Assembly (NCBI GenBank): GCA_009746045.1
Contig: RPFO01000079.1
Location: 6,736,953-6,800,952 of the forward strand
DNA length: 64,000 bases
Reading direction: 5' to 3'
Source of the DNA: Mesostigma viride
Lineage: Eukaryota > Streptophyta > Mesostigmatophyceae > Mesostigmatales > Mesostigmataceae
Below, piece by piece: positions 52,601 to 61,816 of this stretch (positions are counted from its first letter, which is position 1; every line of letters starts with the position of its first letter). Under the pieces are notes generated by a model. The model was not told where the DNA came from, did not search any database, and worked only from the letters and a program-made list of their open reading frames with translations. Both the position numbers and the translations under genes were made by a program.

Positions 52601-53524
52601 CGCCCTTGCCCTCCTCGCCTGGGCTCACTTGGCGGCGGCAATTGAGAGCGTCCAAGTGCTGCACTTCGGCCTCCGTGATGCGCCAGGGTGGAAGCCCTGC
52701 CTGGACGCCAGCCCGATGCTTGACCTGCAAAACCAAAATAAAAGATACAAGCATAATAGTGAAGGGTCCAACTGGCCACCCCGGCATCCTACATAGACTT
52801 GCCATACTGCATTTGCATGCAACATTTCATGCATGTGCATTATTTTGTGCACGCCAAGAAAGTAAGGCGTCCAAAACTTTTCTGGGTTTTTTTGTCGCCA
52901 ACGGCCGTTGACTCCAAAACCCCCTTTATTCGTAGAAAAATATATAGAAATTTTTTGAAGTCAACGGCCGTTGACACAAAAAAAACCTCGATTCCTATAG
53001 TTGAATATGGCATTTTTCTAGAGTCAACGGCCGTTGACTCCAAGAAACCCTTGATTCCTAGATTTGAATGTAGGGGTCAGCTGATTCCTAGATTTGTGGA
53101 GGAGGGAGTTTTGCGTGAGAACTCCGTGCGTGTAGCGCATCGCGCACAATATGAGTTAGGGACGGTGAGAAGGCATAGAGAGCAGTTCTTGCCGTATTTT
53201 TTTCTGAAAACGCTAAATGACAATGGATGTCATTTAATAGTGGACGAACGATGTCATGAACATCTCAAACATGTCACTTGTGGCAGCCAGAGTCGTTTTC
53301 ACACAGACCATGCCCCGCACCTGCTCTGCCTCCGAAACGGTGGCAACCATGCTCTCAGCTTCTGAATGTTCTTCGTCTTCGTCACTGTCGTCCAACGTGT
53401 ACTTCTTCCTGGAAATTCTCTTACGCAGCTGCATACCCTCCCCATCTGGGGTTGGGGTGCCCACGTCCATGTCCGAATGGACCGACTCGTCCGGATCCTC
53501 GCTACTGCTGCTGGTTCGTGCCAT
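32022..53524 (-). CDS. KDM1: LSD1/LDL-type flavin amine oxidase (lysine demethylase) with C-terminal extension
   Basis: Twenty-one exons (high to low): 53524-53321, 52724-52564, 51961-51511, 50491-50374, 49241-49163, 47365-47187, 46554-46436, 46000-45932, 45469-45248, 44198-44094, 42987-42871, 41025-40882, 40425-40273, 39166-38595, 37651-37531, 36782-36702, 36234-36059, 35357-34112, 33432-33355, 32702-32622, 32057-32022. All phases agree and the sum is 4,512 nt (1,503 aa plus stop). The order is an acidic N-terminus, SWIRM, FAD-binding Rossmann fold, amine oxidase and a long C-terminal extension. There is no Tower insertion, as in plant LDL proteins. The expected role is FAD-dependent removal of mono/dimethyl from histone H3 lysine in the nucleus. 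Start: the ATG at 53524, the first Met followed by an acidic low-complexity region. The least certain junction is exon 5 to 6; exon 6 may instead start at 47295. Confidence 0.93.
32163..32345 (+). repeat. dispersed repeat family Q, copy 3
   Basis: Diverged from 61817-62010 but collinear (CAGCGCAGGCCAAAAATCTG, then GGTGGAAATGTGTAGCC, then ATCATGGCTGG). It lies in the last intron of the LSD1-like gene. Confidence 0.75.
33190..33340 (-). repeat. ~70-bp imperfect repeat beside exon 19 donor
   Basis: Two to three units with ctcc-tgccctactac-g-gggc-gcatta and CTATGTCC(C/G)AC, in the intron after exon 19 of the LSD1-like gene. Confidence 0.7.
35736..35790 (+). repeat. 17-bp repeat x 4
   Basis: Units cccaagtctacaggtt(g/a)c in the intron between exons 17 and 18 of the LSD1-like gene. 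Confidence 0.9.
37641..37890 (-). repeat. copies of the exon 15 acceptor region
   Basis: The exon 15 start with its acceptor (GGAACAGCCGCTGCTCCTCC on plus, near 37632-37652) recurs at about 37726-37745 and 37867-37890, upstream in gene direction. ACACAAATA-rich sequence lies between. Confidence 0.75.
38595..39166 (-). CDS. KDM1: LSD1-like gene exon 14: end of oxidase and charged linker
   Basis: The exon completes the oxidase with EHADTVGGALLSGLREARRI, then changes to a very long Glu/Lys/Arg linker (a run of nine Glu, and KKRTKVKKRRVE as a likely nuclear localisation signal). An in-frame stop lies 12 nt past the exon end, but GAG|GTATGT is a strong donor and its phase 2 fits the exon at 37651, so the protein is taken to continue. 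Stopping here would give a shorter product of about 900 aa. Confidence 0.8.
39945..40262 (+). repeat. 14-bp minisatellite next to exon 13 donor
   Basis: Units of cccacacgcactag, about 22 copies with some variants. In gene direction it begins about 15 bp after the exon 13 donor. Confidence 0.95.
40273..50491 (-). CDS. KDM1: LSD1-like gene exons 4-13: amine oxidase domain
   Basis: Exon 4 gives VRVLEARDRVGGRV and VDLGAMLITG. Exon 5 gives DPSSFLVKQLGLEMHTLR. Exon 7 gives ILHWHRAHLEYACASRL. Exon 8 gives GGDHCTIPAGYGTVIQ. Exon 10 ends RLGFGALNK, whose Lys (about residue 569) matches the catalytic FAD-contacting Lys661 of human LSD1. Exon 11 gives FFGVVP and RGRCFMFWNIM. Exon 13 gives ARGAYSFVAVGS, DYDLLAAPV and VFFAGEAT. 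The catalytic core therefore appears complete. Confidence 0.93.
41088..41470 (+). repeat. 10-bp satellite (agagcacata)n
   Basis: About 36 nearly perfect decamers in the intron between exons 11 and 12 of the LSD1-like gene. It generates spurious Cys/Leu/Met/Tyr frames on the minus strand. Confidence 0.98.
41735..42870 (-). repeat. 66-bp minisatellite derived from the exon 11 donor, ~18 units
   Basis: Each unit repeats, in gene direction, the last codons of exon 11 (CGATGCTTCATG-TCTGGAAC) and the donor ATG|GTGAGC. The 66-bp length is 22 codons, so the exon 11 frame stays open through the whole array (unit product RGGRCFMVWNVMVSFCPNDR). Variants are a silent GGT/GGC and an F/S change. The real exon end at 42871 differs slightly (FMFWNIM). 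The open frames on the plus strand here are artefacts. Confidence 0.95.
43769..43880 (-). repeat. dispersed repeat family Q, copy 2
   Basis: An inverted copy of the sequence at 61817-62010. Read on the minus strand it has GGAGACAACCAGCGCAGGCC uninterrupted, showing the empty site of the element at 61338-61816. Confidence 0.85.
45060..45266 (-). repeat. copies of exon 9 donor
   Basis: The exon 9 end and donor (GTGCTGGTCACG|GTGGGT, 45248) recurs at 45157-45190 and, more weakly, at 45060-45088, both on the intron side. Confidence 0.75.
46332..46468 (-). repeat. copy of exon 7 donor
   Basis: The plus-strand string ctcacatggtccc (donor plus exon end at 46431) recurs at 46332 with matching following bases, 99 bp into the intron. 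Confidence 0.7.
48866..49143 (+). repeat. 46-bp repeat x 6 near exon 5 donor
   Basis: Units actatatggtattcaagaca with the inverted ATGTGAGAACACAT core. In gene direction they start about 20 bp after the exon 5 donor. Confidence 0.95.
49261..49500 (+). repeat. 13-bp minisatellite near exon 5 acceptor
   Basis: accacccacaaag units (with an AAGGCCCACCCAC variant at one edge) lie about 20 bp before the exon 5 acceptor in gene direction. Repetitive Trp/Gly/Val frames on the minus strand are artefacts. Confidence 0.95.
50120..50421 (-). repeat. three tandem copies of exon 4 end and donor
   Basis: The plus string with gccacgcaccgcccgtgatg (50365) recurs at 50243-50304 and 50120-50177. Each copy covers about 60 bp, including 40-50 bp of exon-like sequence and the GTGCGTGG donor. 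The period is about 118-123 bp. Confidence 0.9.
50510..50765 (+). repeat. 23-bp minisatellite abutting exon 4 acceptor
   Basis: gggggagggtgggcag(c/t)a-type units, about ten copies. In gene direction they end at the pyrimidine tract of the exon 4 acceptor, which itself contains a copy (CTGCCCACCCC). Confidence 0.93.
51511..53524 (-). CDS. KDM1: LSD1-like gene exons 1-3: acidic N-terminus, SWIRM and FAD motif
   Basis: Exon 1 encodes a Ser/Asp/Glu-rich start with LRKRISRKKYTLDDSDEDEE, which looks like a nuclear localisation or interaction region. Exon 2 carries the first part of SWIRM (GLPPWRITEAEVQHLDALN). Exon 3 holds the rest (NGVLARWFEGGCRRITLDD, then AFEFLDTQGYVNFGVG) with an Asp/Gly-rich insertion, and ends in the dinucleotide-binding motif VVVIGAGASGLAAARLLQ (about residues 255-272). 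Confidence 0.93.
52897..53038 (-). repeat. 16-bp palindrome x 3 in LSD1-like intron 1
   Basis: GTCAACGGCCGTTGAC occurs at 52960-52975 and 53023-53038, and with one mismatch at 52897-52912, spaced exactly 63 bp. Each holds two inverted TTGAC and two inverted AACGG cores. It may be a transcription-factor site or simply part of a 63-bp repeat. Confidence 0.8.
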
Positions 53525-54278
53525 TTTCCCTCGAATAATACACAATCTCTAGACAGCCATGCTGAGATATAGCTTGCGAACTTGGCGGGTCACCCCCCAG
53601 TACCCGAAAATCGGGTACGTTAGTCACATGTCGGTGTCGTCACGCGACGTGTAAAAATGGGGGTGCTTGCGTTTGTATATGTATTTTGACGCATGTGCGA
53701 TCTTTTGCTGCTGGGAGAACGCCAAAGCGCCCAAGTCATCAGCAGCAGCAAATAAAATCGGGTCGACAGGGATGCCGGAATTAATTGATTTTTCTCGTGG
53801 AGGCCTTCCTATCATGGCCGGTTAGAGGCCAAACGGTTGGTAACGGTTAGTGCCAAAGACCACATATTTAACCAGGATTTAAAACAGTAAAAATGGGCTC
53901 CGCCAGGCGCCAGCTCGCCAGCTCCGCCTGATTATGTCTGTACATGTACTATGTACCTAGATAGGAGCTGCAACCTGCTGCAATAGGCTCCCATTCTATT
54001 CGACTCCGCACGCGAGTGCCGCGGGCCCGCGGCCCGCGACGTCAGTCGTCAGGTATAGGAATGCTTACCTAATAAATTTGACATTATCTACCTACATTAA
54101 AATACATAGCTCCGGGCACGGCCTCTGGGAGCAACAGGCGCCAAGTTTGATAATTCCAAGCTTGCACCCTGCGCAGCACTGACACTCCGTCTGTCCCCCC
54201 TTGTCATTTATATACATGGCTGAAACCATCATGTTGATTTGTCAATCAAATACGTGGACACATTCCATTTAACCAACT
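53525..54278. other. 5' flank of the LSD1-like gene
   Basis: This is the first half of the divergent spacer between the minus-strand LSD1-like gene and the plus-strand secreted-protein gene. AT-rich; no clear promoter motif was assigned. Confidence 0.45.
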
Positions 54279-54770
54279 ATCAAGTAACGTGCGTGTTTGC
54301 AACTTGCCCGTTGAAACTCTACGGCGGAGCCAATTTTCGGAAGAACCTCACCCTTATGCTTGCAAATTCGGGACAAATTCGGTGGATGTATGGATGGATG
54401 TATGTATGGATGGATTGACGGATTTTCATCCCCTATTCCTATGTTTTCTCACGTGTACGGCCTTATAAGCTTCGCCAATTCTGGCGAACCTGACGGTTCT
54501 TCCGAAAATTGGCTCCGCCTGATCAAGTAACGTGCGTGTTTGCAACTTGCCCGTTGAAACTCTACGGCGGAGCCAATTTTCGGAAGAACCTCACCCTTAT
54601 GCTTGCAAATTCGGGACAAATTCGGTGGATGTATGTATGGATGTATGTATGTATGGATGGATTGACGGATTTTCATCCCCTATTCCTATGTTTTCTCACG
54701 TGTACGGCCTTATAAGCTCCGCCAATTCTGGCGAACCTGACGGTTCTTCCGAAAATTGGCTCCGCCTGAT
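54279..54770. mobile_element. tandemly duplicated inverted-repeat element
   Basis: Two units (54279-54521 and 54522-54770, period 243 bp). Each contains a perfect 25-bp inverted repeat, starting ggcggagccaatttt at 54323 and ending …ggctccgcc at 54519 in copy 1. GGATGTATG microsatellite slips differ between the copies. It is a MITE-like foldback with no coding capacity. Confidence 0.88.
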
Positions 54771-55125
54771 TAACAATTCCTCATGAGATGGTCGAGTCTA
54801 ATTCGAAGCTCGAGGACGAAAGCACAAAAGCTCGAAGCAACCAGGGGCGTTTACGACCAAAGGCTACCCAAGTACCCATTCAGGCCATATATCCAAACGC
54901 CAGAATCCAGACAAGTTCCAGCGTTTACCGCTCATGGTAGTGAGCATGACTGTGGCAGCGGAAAGCTGGTGAAGGTCACATCATGTACGTATTAATTTAC
55001 CCTAGTGGTGCACCTGATGCCAATATGGGTCACCAGTTGACATTCTAGGCTACCTGCACATGCTGCTCCTACGGTTTGCCAAGCGAAACGCTTAATCGAG
55101 CTAAGCTAGTGCCAAGGACTTAGAC
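54771..55125. other. 5' flank of the secreted-protein gene
   Basis: A short non-coding spacer before the ATG at 55126. No promoter motif is certain. Confidence 0.45.
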
Positions 55126-58100
55126 ATGGGATTTAAGTTGGCCAGCACGTCAATACAAGCGTCGGCGACTTTCTGCATAGCCGCGATCCTCTCCTTGTTG
55201 CTATCGTCCTGCCGCGGAGCCGAGACGCCAACCACCACCAGCATATTTCCTCAACGGTTAGTTTCTCATCCAGTAATATTACATCTTCTTTCCTTGCCAC
55301 AATTGCTGCTTTGACTCTTACCACGTGGACGTGTCCTAACATTATGGCCGGGAGAGGCCTTCGTCTCGGTTGCAGGTACGCCAGAAACAGCTGCTCTCTT
55401 TCGACCAGGGATGACGGAGATATCTTGGAGAAAAGTTGCAAGCTGAGAAGCGAGCACGGGCACGCGGGTGGCCTGTACCGGCTCATGTTTGGAGGTAAGA
55501 AAAATTCACCTGGCTTAGCCTCCGCCCCAATGGCCTGTTGGCTTGGCCGGCCTACGATGTTCATACTCCTGTCAGTGATTCTATATCCTCTCAATATAGC
55601 TCGGCATGTGCTACAGGCTTGGCCATCTCGCAGCTGACCATCTAGAACGGCTGCCACAAGGAGACTACCAATGAGGACAAGCTTGGAAATGCAAATGCCT
55701 GTTTTGTCATTAGTAAGTGATAGACCACCCCATACTGGGATATCCATAGGCAGGCCATGGTAGGTTAAGTGCATCTATACTCCAGCAGACTACTACAGAG
55801 GTCATGTATGCTTATCATAGCATATTGTGTGGTAGATAACCACCACCCACAGTTGCGTCGTATATGAAATATACAGGCACTTTTTTTTGCTTTTTTTGTA
55901 GTTTACTAGACGGCAGCACTTTTTTTACTATTCCTTGTTTGACTATGACGCAAGATACGGGCACTTGCATGTATGATGATACTGTCGTACAGAGATGGAA
56001 ATGGCATGCCATGGATTCAAGTCCAATCAGTATACTTTAAAATACTCAGTCTACTGTGTATCAGTTTACTTCAAAACACTTGTCCTGTTGTTGTCACCAC
56101 ATCGTCTAGGGGTCTCACGGGAGTCATTGCTTGTGTGGGTGCGTGGCTAACACATGCGCGGCGTTTGTCAGAAGGCCAACCCAGGTGCCGTGATGCCAAC
56201 CTGCCTTGCCAACCTGCCTTGCCAACCGGCCTTGCCAACCTGCCTTGCCAACCTGCCTTGCCAACCTGCCTTGCCAACCTGCCTCGCCAACCTGCCTTGC
56301 CAACCTGCCTCGCCAACCTGCCTTGCCAACCTGCCTTGCCAACCTGCCTTGCCAACCTGCCTTGCCAACCTGCCTCGCCAACCTGCCTTGCCAACCTGCC
56401 TCGCCAATCTTTGGCGGTGATGGGTTTCACGCACCATCATCGTGCCTCTCCACTTGGCCAGGTTCCCAGTCACATAGCAAGCACTGTATCTCGTATCAAT
56501 ATGTAACAAGCATGTACGAGGCCACGTGGGAGATGAGCGCATGTGTGAGGTCACGTGGGGTACAAGCATGCATGAATGAAGCCACGCGGGGGCAGGTATC
56601 TCAGAACTCTTTGTGTGATGGGCCCAGGAAAGCGATCGGCAGAATTGTGGCCGGCAAATATGTGGTCTTTGTCACCTGCCAACGCGGTCTACTCACGGAC
56701 CCATGCATAACCTGCCACAAATGGTTGGATGCCCCTTGTGACGTTATGGTCTCGTCGTGACGACGAATACGGTGTCATGCAGCACACATGCCTGGTAGAC
56801 TCGGTTTGGAAGCTGTGTGGGCAGTTTTGCTAGCTGGCAGGTGCCCTCCTGATCACTGTAGCTTCTCAAGTCACAGTGTGCCAAACGATGCACATTGTTA
56901 TTCACTTAGTCTGTTCTCGCAGCCCGTCAACATGGCTCCCACAGCTGGAATGGCAGTGATTGTGATGGGCTGCAGGGCACAACACATATAGACACTGACA
57001 CTGACACTGACACTGACACTGACACTGACACTGACACTGACACTGACACTGACACTGACACTGACACTGACACTGACACTGACACTGACACTGACACACG
57101 CCCACGGCCACGCCCACGCCCACGCCCACGCCCACGCCCACGCTCACGCCCACGCCCACACGCACGCCCACACGCACGCACACATGCACACACGCACACA
57201 CACACACACGCACACGCACACGCACACGCACACGCACACGTACACGCACACACACACAAACGCACACACACACACGTGGTCCCTGTGTGGGTGTACGGAC
57301 CTACTTGTACTACAACAATGATCGTAACAACTTCGATAACAACTAACAGCCGTTCCCCATGTTTGGATTACCTTGGACATCATTTTGTGGAGCGTTATAA
57401 CCAATAGTACCCAAACGTTATAACCAATAGTACCCACACGTTCTAACCAATAGTACCCAATAGTTGTAACCAATAGTACCCAAGCGTTATAACCAATAGT
57501 ACCCGAGCGTTATAACCAATAGTACCCAATAGTTGTAACCAATAGTACCCAAGCGTTATAACCATTAGTACCCAAGCGTTATAACCAATAGTACCCAACC
57601 GTTATAACCAATAGTACCCAAGCGTTATAACGAATAGTACCCAAGCGTTATAACCAATAGTACCCAAGCGTCATTACCAATAGTACCCAAGCGTTATAAC
57701 CAATAGTACCCAAGCGTTATAACCAATATTACCCAAGCGTTACAACCAATAGTACCCAATAGTTATAACCTATTCTACGAACGAATTCCGTGCCCCTGGC
57801 CCCTGCCCCCTGCCCCTGCCCCCTGGCCCCTGGCCCCTGGCCCCCTTCCCTCTACCCGCAGAGACCAACTGCACCTTCACGTTGGAGGATTGCGTATCCG
57901 ACGTCTGCTACAGCTTCCGTGACGGCACGCAGAAGTAAGCTCGCGCGACGCTGGCTTGTCAAGCCTTTCTTGCTGAATCCCCCCCCCCCCCCCCCCTGCG
58001 CTTGCTCTTCCTCACACCCGTGTTGCCCAATGCCGCCACCCACGTTGCCTAGTGCTCTGCCCAGTGCTCTCACTTGGTTGAATCCTGGTGTGATTCTCCA

Positions 58101-60150
58101 CAGCGCACAGTCTATAGTACAGTCTGTTTCTGGTCACAGGCCCGTAGGTTTTCCTGCGCCGTGCTCCCCGGCAGTGCCCCGACACTGCACACCGCACTAT
58201 CCGCCAGTGAGCCCTCCCAGGGTGCCAGTCACCCCCTCCCGCAGTCCCCTTTCTGTCCTCGGTTCCACTCACTTTCTCACGGTCCCCCCACTCCGTCCTT
58301 TATGCATGACTGCAGCCTGCCTCTCCCGACAATCCTTACAATACGCGTGCTGCGCTGTTTGCTCACGGGTATGTCCATCGTGTGCACGTCCTGCCATTGG
58401 TCTACAACAACCTTGTTTGCATGGCGGCAGTCTGCCCCAGGACCAGATCCCCCGCCCGCTGCCGAGCAGCTTCTTCTCATCCATCCAGGTCGTATCCGGC
58501 GCGTCATCCGCCAAGTGGACCAGGTACGGATGGCAGAAGAATGAAAGTGGACCATGTACGGATGGTAGAAGAGTGAAAGTGGACCAGGGTCGGATGGTAG
58601 AAGAACACAACAGGTAGAAAGCCATGGCTGCGGTTGTGGAGCAGTATCTGATTGGGGGCCAAGGGGTGCGCCAAGAATGAAGGGGCTGCGCCATCACCAG
58701 TGGATGCGTGCCATTCTGTACAGAACTTTACTCAGTAATGTCAATACTGCGTGAGTGCACGAGCGTGGTTTGCTTTTTTGTCAGCAGGTGTTTGGGAGGT
58801 TTTAGGAGAAATGCCGAGCGCACGCATGTGTAATCCTTCACCCCCCTTCTCACGGCATACATCTCATTGGTGTGATTGAGATTTTTGCAAATAGCGAAAG
58901 GTTACAATGCAAATAGGGGAAGGTGACAATGCAAATAGGGGAAGGTGAAAATGCGTTTAGGTTGTCAGTCTCCTGTAGAAGCGGGAGAAAGCTGGCCCCC
59001 AAATGGGAGTTGGACGGAATACCATGGGAGGTAGGGGGCTCGCGCCGCTGAAGGCACAGTCGCCTGCCCAAATCTTGTTACCATCTCGTGCTGTATGTCG
59101 GGCTTGAAGCAGTGGCATGCGCCCAATTCTTTTCATTTTTGAGAGAATGTGGTTGAGGTGCATGGGCGATGTCGCATCCCTAAGAAGCCCCCCTTTTCTA
59201 TGTTTTGGTGGTTTTCAAGGTTGGATGTACCATCTTGGACCTGCCCCCCGGGTTGTTAACGACGGCGCCCTCCTGTATTTCCGACTTTTCATTCGCCGCC
59301 CACAACCCGGCCTGCCCCTTGTGTGTGTCATGGATCCCTGGCCGCCCATGAAACCTCTGTCCACAGGGATGGCTTTGCCTTCAAGGCCACCGATGACAAA
59401 GTGGTCCTCCAATACTCCACCCACACGTGCGCGGCGTTCTATGCGTACCGAGGGAGGGAGCCGCTTCAGCTCTGCACCGAACCAATACTCGCAATCACGC
59501 AGGTGGACTCGGGGCTTCCTATCAGCCTGGATTGTGCCTGATGGCCCCAAGGGTTGAGTCGTGCCATCTTTGAGAGCACAGACGGTTCCAATGAGGGCAT
59601 TACGTGTTAATTCAGTGGCGTACGACACTTACCTGACAGGGATACCGGATACTGATTATGCCACCTGGATTCGGGAGAGGATGACATAGCTTTAAGCTTC
59701 CTATAGCATTCTCACAGGGAGTATGCATCTTTGTGATGGGGAGCTGGTCCTCCACAAGGGTGTAGAGCGCGCCGCCAAAAGAGTGCGCGACCCTTACCTC
59801 CGCTCTCCTGCTCCACAGCGGTAGGCATGGGGCTGACGTTGCGGATCTGGTCATGTGTTCGTAGTGAGGTGGCGCACGTTAACTGGCACCAGGTGCGGAG
59901 GCTGGAGGGTGTGGATGCAAGGCTTGAATGGATGTCCATGTCCCATTCGCCTCACATAGGTACCGCAGATCATCCACAATTTGCAAAGGCTTGATCTTTG
60001 ACATTGTGCATGGCTTGCCCTTCTGTGTCTTTTTGGCAGAACTTGTTCAGTGAGTACATGCACCAGAGTTGGACACATGCACTGACACCGGGGCCTTCAG
60101 TCCCACCGGGGGGAATGGTGTATGTGGCACAGCCACAGGTTCTTGCTTGA
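55126..60150 (+). CDS. secreted Cys-containing protein, unknown family
   Basis: Proposed exons are 55126-55256, 55376-55494, 57862-57934, 58470-58523, 59367-59502 and 60040-60150 (207 aa plus stop). Every phase matches (2, 1, 2, 2, 0) with good GT and AG sites. Exon 1 begins MGFKLASTSIQASATFCIAA followed by ILSLLLSSCRGA, a clear signal peptide. Later pieces include TNCTFTLEDCVSDVCYSF, KWTRDGFAFKATDDKVVLQY and CAAFYAYRGREPLQLC. Cysteines are spaced as in an extracellular disulfide-bonded domain, and NCT is a possible N-glycosylation site. No family is recognised. The 3' end is the least certain: right after the stop, another frame (60152-60319) reads well (RYYAGNLILDREVHALPW), so a frameshift or missed exon is possible. 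Confidence 0.62.
56196..56406 (+). repeat. 13-bp minisatellite (ccaacctgccttg)n
   Basis: About 16 units with CTTG/CTCG variants in intron 2 of the secreted-protein gene. Open frames here (Pro-Thr-Cys-Leu-Ala-Asn) are artefacts. Confidence 0.97.
56991..57270 (+). repeat. compound satellite: (cactga)n, (cacgcc)n, (ca/cg)n
   Basis: Three successive short-unit arrays in intron 2 of the secreted-protein gene, with boundaries near 57096 and 57165. Confidence 0.97.
57391..57772 (+). repeat. ~23-bp minisatellite before exon 3
   Basis: agcgttataaccaatagtac units (about 16) end 90 bp before the exon 3 acceptor of the secreted-protein gene. Confidence 0.95.
58513..58610 (+). repeat. three tandem copies of exon 4 end and donor
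   Basis: AAGTGGACCAG|GTACGGATGG at the end of exon 4 is followed by two copies at 58545 and 58577 (period 32 bp). Copy 2 keeps GTACGG, while copy 3 has GGGTCGG. Confidence 0.9.
58890..58960 (+). repeat. 22-bp repeat x 3
   Basis: Units aatgcaaataggggaaggtg(a) in intron 4 of the secreted-protein gene. Confidence 0.85.
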
Positions 60151-60505
60151 TCCTCGCTACTACGCCGGTAACCTCATTTTGGACCGGGAGGTGCATGCTT
60201 TGCCTTGGAGCCGGGAGGACGCATGTACCAGCTTGCACAAACAGGCCGGGCCGGCAGTACTTGACATGCTTGAGCGGCCATGCATTGATATTGCAAGTGG
60301 CTGCATGGCAGCTGTCTGATGCTGATTATGCAACTGAATGAAAGTGAATTTCACACTGTATACTACACACCATGCGTTCCCAACCGTGGACAAGACCTTC
60401 CATGTCGCGTTTGCGTGCCATTATGTCCTAGACTATCACTTGGAAGACATATCCACAGCACAGTAGACTGTCTACAACGGTAGACTGAGCATACCACAAC
60501 AGTAA
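60151..60505. other. 3' flank of the secreted-protein gene
   Basis: Contains the alternative open frame at 60152-60319 noted for that gene. Otherwise non-coding. Confidence 0.4.
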
Positions 60506-61058
60506 ATATTCAGCCACAAGCGTTAAGTAGAGTTGGGTACTATAGCATCCGGTGCATGCGGCGCTTCACACCGGCCGGTACCCAGACTTGGACAAATCCA
60601 AGCCAAACGGCTACCGCGGCACGGCCAAACCAACGGATTTGAACCCGACGTGAATGATTCGGTGAACAGCCGTTTCTCGAGTGCACGGACGTAAGTGATC
60701 GCGGACGTGACATCCATGCTCCAGAGTAAAAACCATTACCAGTTTAAGTTCTGAATGGTATCTAGATCGAATATAACGTACCATGCTAGATTATTAAAAT
60801 AACGATTCGAGTTTTGTTTTGTTAATTATTTTCAATGAAATGTGCGTCTAGGCTGTATGTCACGTCCGTGATCATTTATGTCCGTGCACTCGAGAAACGG
60901 CTGTTCACCGAATCATTTACGTCCGGTTCAGTTCCGTTGGTTTGGTTCCGTGGTAGCCGTTTGGCTTGGATTTGTTCAAGTCTGGGTATGTACAGGCCGG
61001 TGTGAAGCGCCGCGGGCCGGATGCTAGTACCCAACTCTACGACCATGTGGCTGAATAT
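60506..61058. mobile_element. long inverted-repeat (foldback) element
   Basis: Arms 60506-60713 and 60858-61058 are imperfect inverted copies: AATATTCAGCCACA and GTAGAGTTGGGTAC on the left, their complements on the right. CTCGAGTGCACGGACGTAAG and its complement lie near the loop. The ~145-bp loop is AT-rich and non-coding. It resembles a foldback or MITE-type DNA element. Confidence 0.85.
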
Positions 61059-61216
61059 TGTGGGGAAGCGCCCGCGTGTGCAAACATACGGGAAGCACGC
61101 CAGACAGCCCCCCTCTAGAGGGTAGAATTGATGTTGATAGATGTTTGTAGATAGCTGTTGTAGATAGATTAGGCCGGTAGGGCTGTTTGCACCCATCCAT
61201 CCATCCATCGGGGTTA

Positions 61217-61244
61217 ATGCTCCGTGACTCCCCAACAGGAGCAC
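61217..61244 (+). repeat. 28-bp hairpin motif, copy 4
   Basis: Same orientation as 20006-20033 and again followed by an AATTAATTAATT run. It sits between the foldback element and the CACTA-like element. Confidence 0.8.
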
Positions 61245-61337
61245 GAGTCTAATTAATTAATTAATTAATTAATGTGGCTGAATATTTTCTTTTGTAGTAT
61301 CAAGGAGACAACCATTTTGTAGTATCAAAGAGACAAC

Positions 61338-61816
61338 CACTACAATACGCTTCCGCGGACACCTTTTTCAGCGGGGAAAGTGCCCCCGGGCTTCCGGGGC
61401 AAATTCAGCAAGCGCTGCGGAACTTAGATACTAAAATTTCGTTTTTGGTTCGTACCGTACAGCCAATCATTTTGCGCCCGGATCAAATTGTGATCTGGGC
61501 ACTGAACACAAAAATTTCAGCGGAACGTACGAAAAACCAACGCAACTACAGAAAATTTTCAGTGACGAAACTGTAGTACCGTGTACCAAGCAAAGTATAG
61601 TAGGACTTCGCTAAAATCACGTTCGGAATTTTTCCCCGCAAGATTCCCCCGCAAGATTCCCCCGCACGATTCCCCCCGCTAGGTTCAGGCTCCAGTCGAT
61701 GCTCGCCAAATGGCGCAAAAAAAGAAACATATGTTAAAATCAACGGTGCAAATCCTCGTTACCGCTCGGGTAACATTCTCACTCATTTCGCGTCTCCTAC
61801 GAACCGTATTGTAGTG
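61338..61816. mobile_element. non-autonomous CACTA-like element, 479 bp
   Basis: Ends are a perfect 12-bp inverted repeat, CACTACAATACG…CGTATTGTAGTG, with the CACTA signature of EnSpm/CACTA DNA transposons. It is flanked by AC on both sides, and the uninterrupted site is seen at 43840-43870 (minus strand). A 2-bp duplication is a little short for the family (usually 3). There is no transposase inside. Confidence 0.8.

Noticed and set aside
60600-60700. GGTTCAAATCC B-box-like string on the minus strand
   Set aside because: It lies in an arm of the foldback element. There is no A box or cloverleaf, and the other arm lacks the string.
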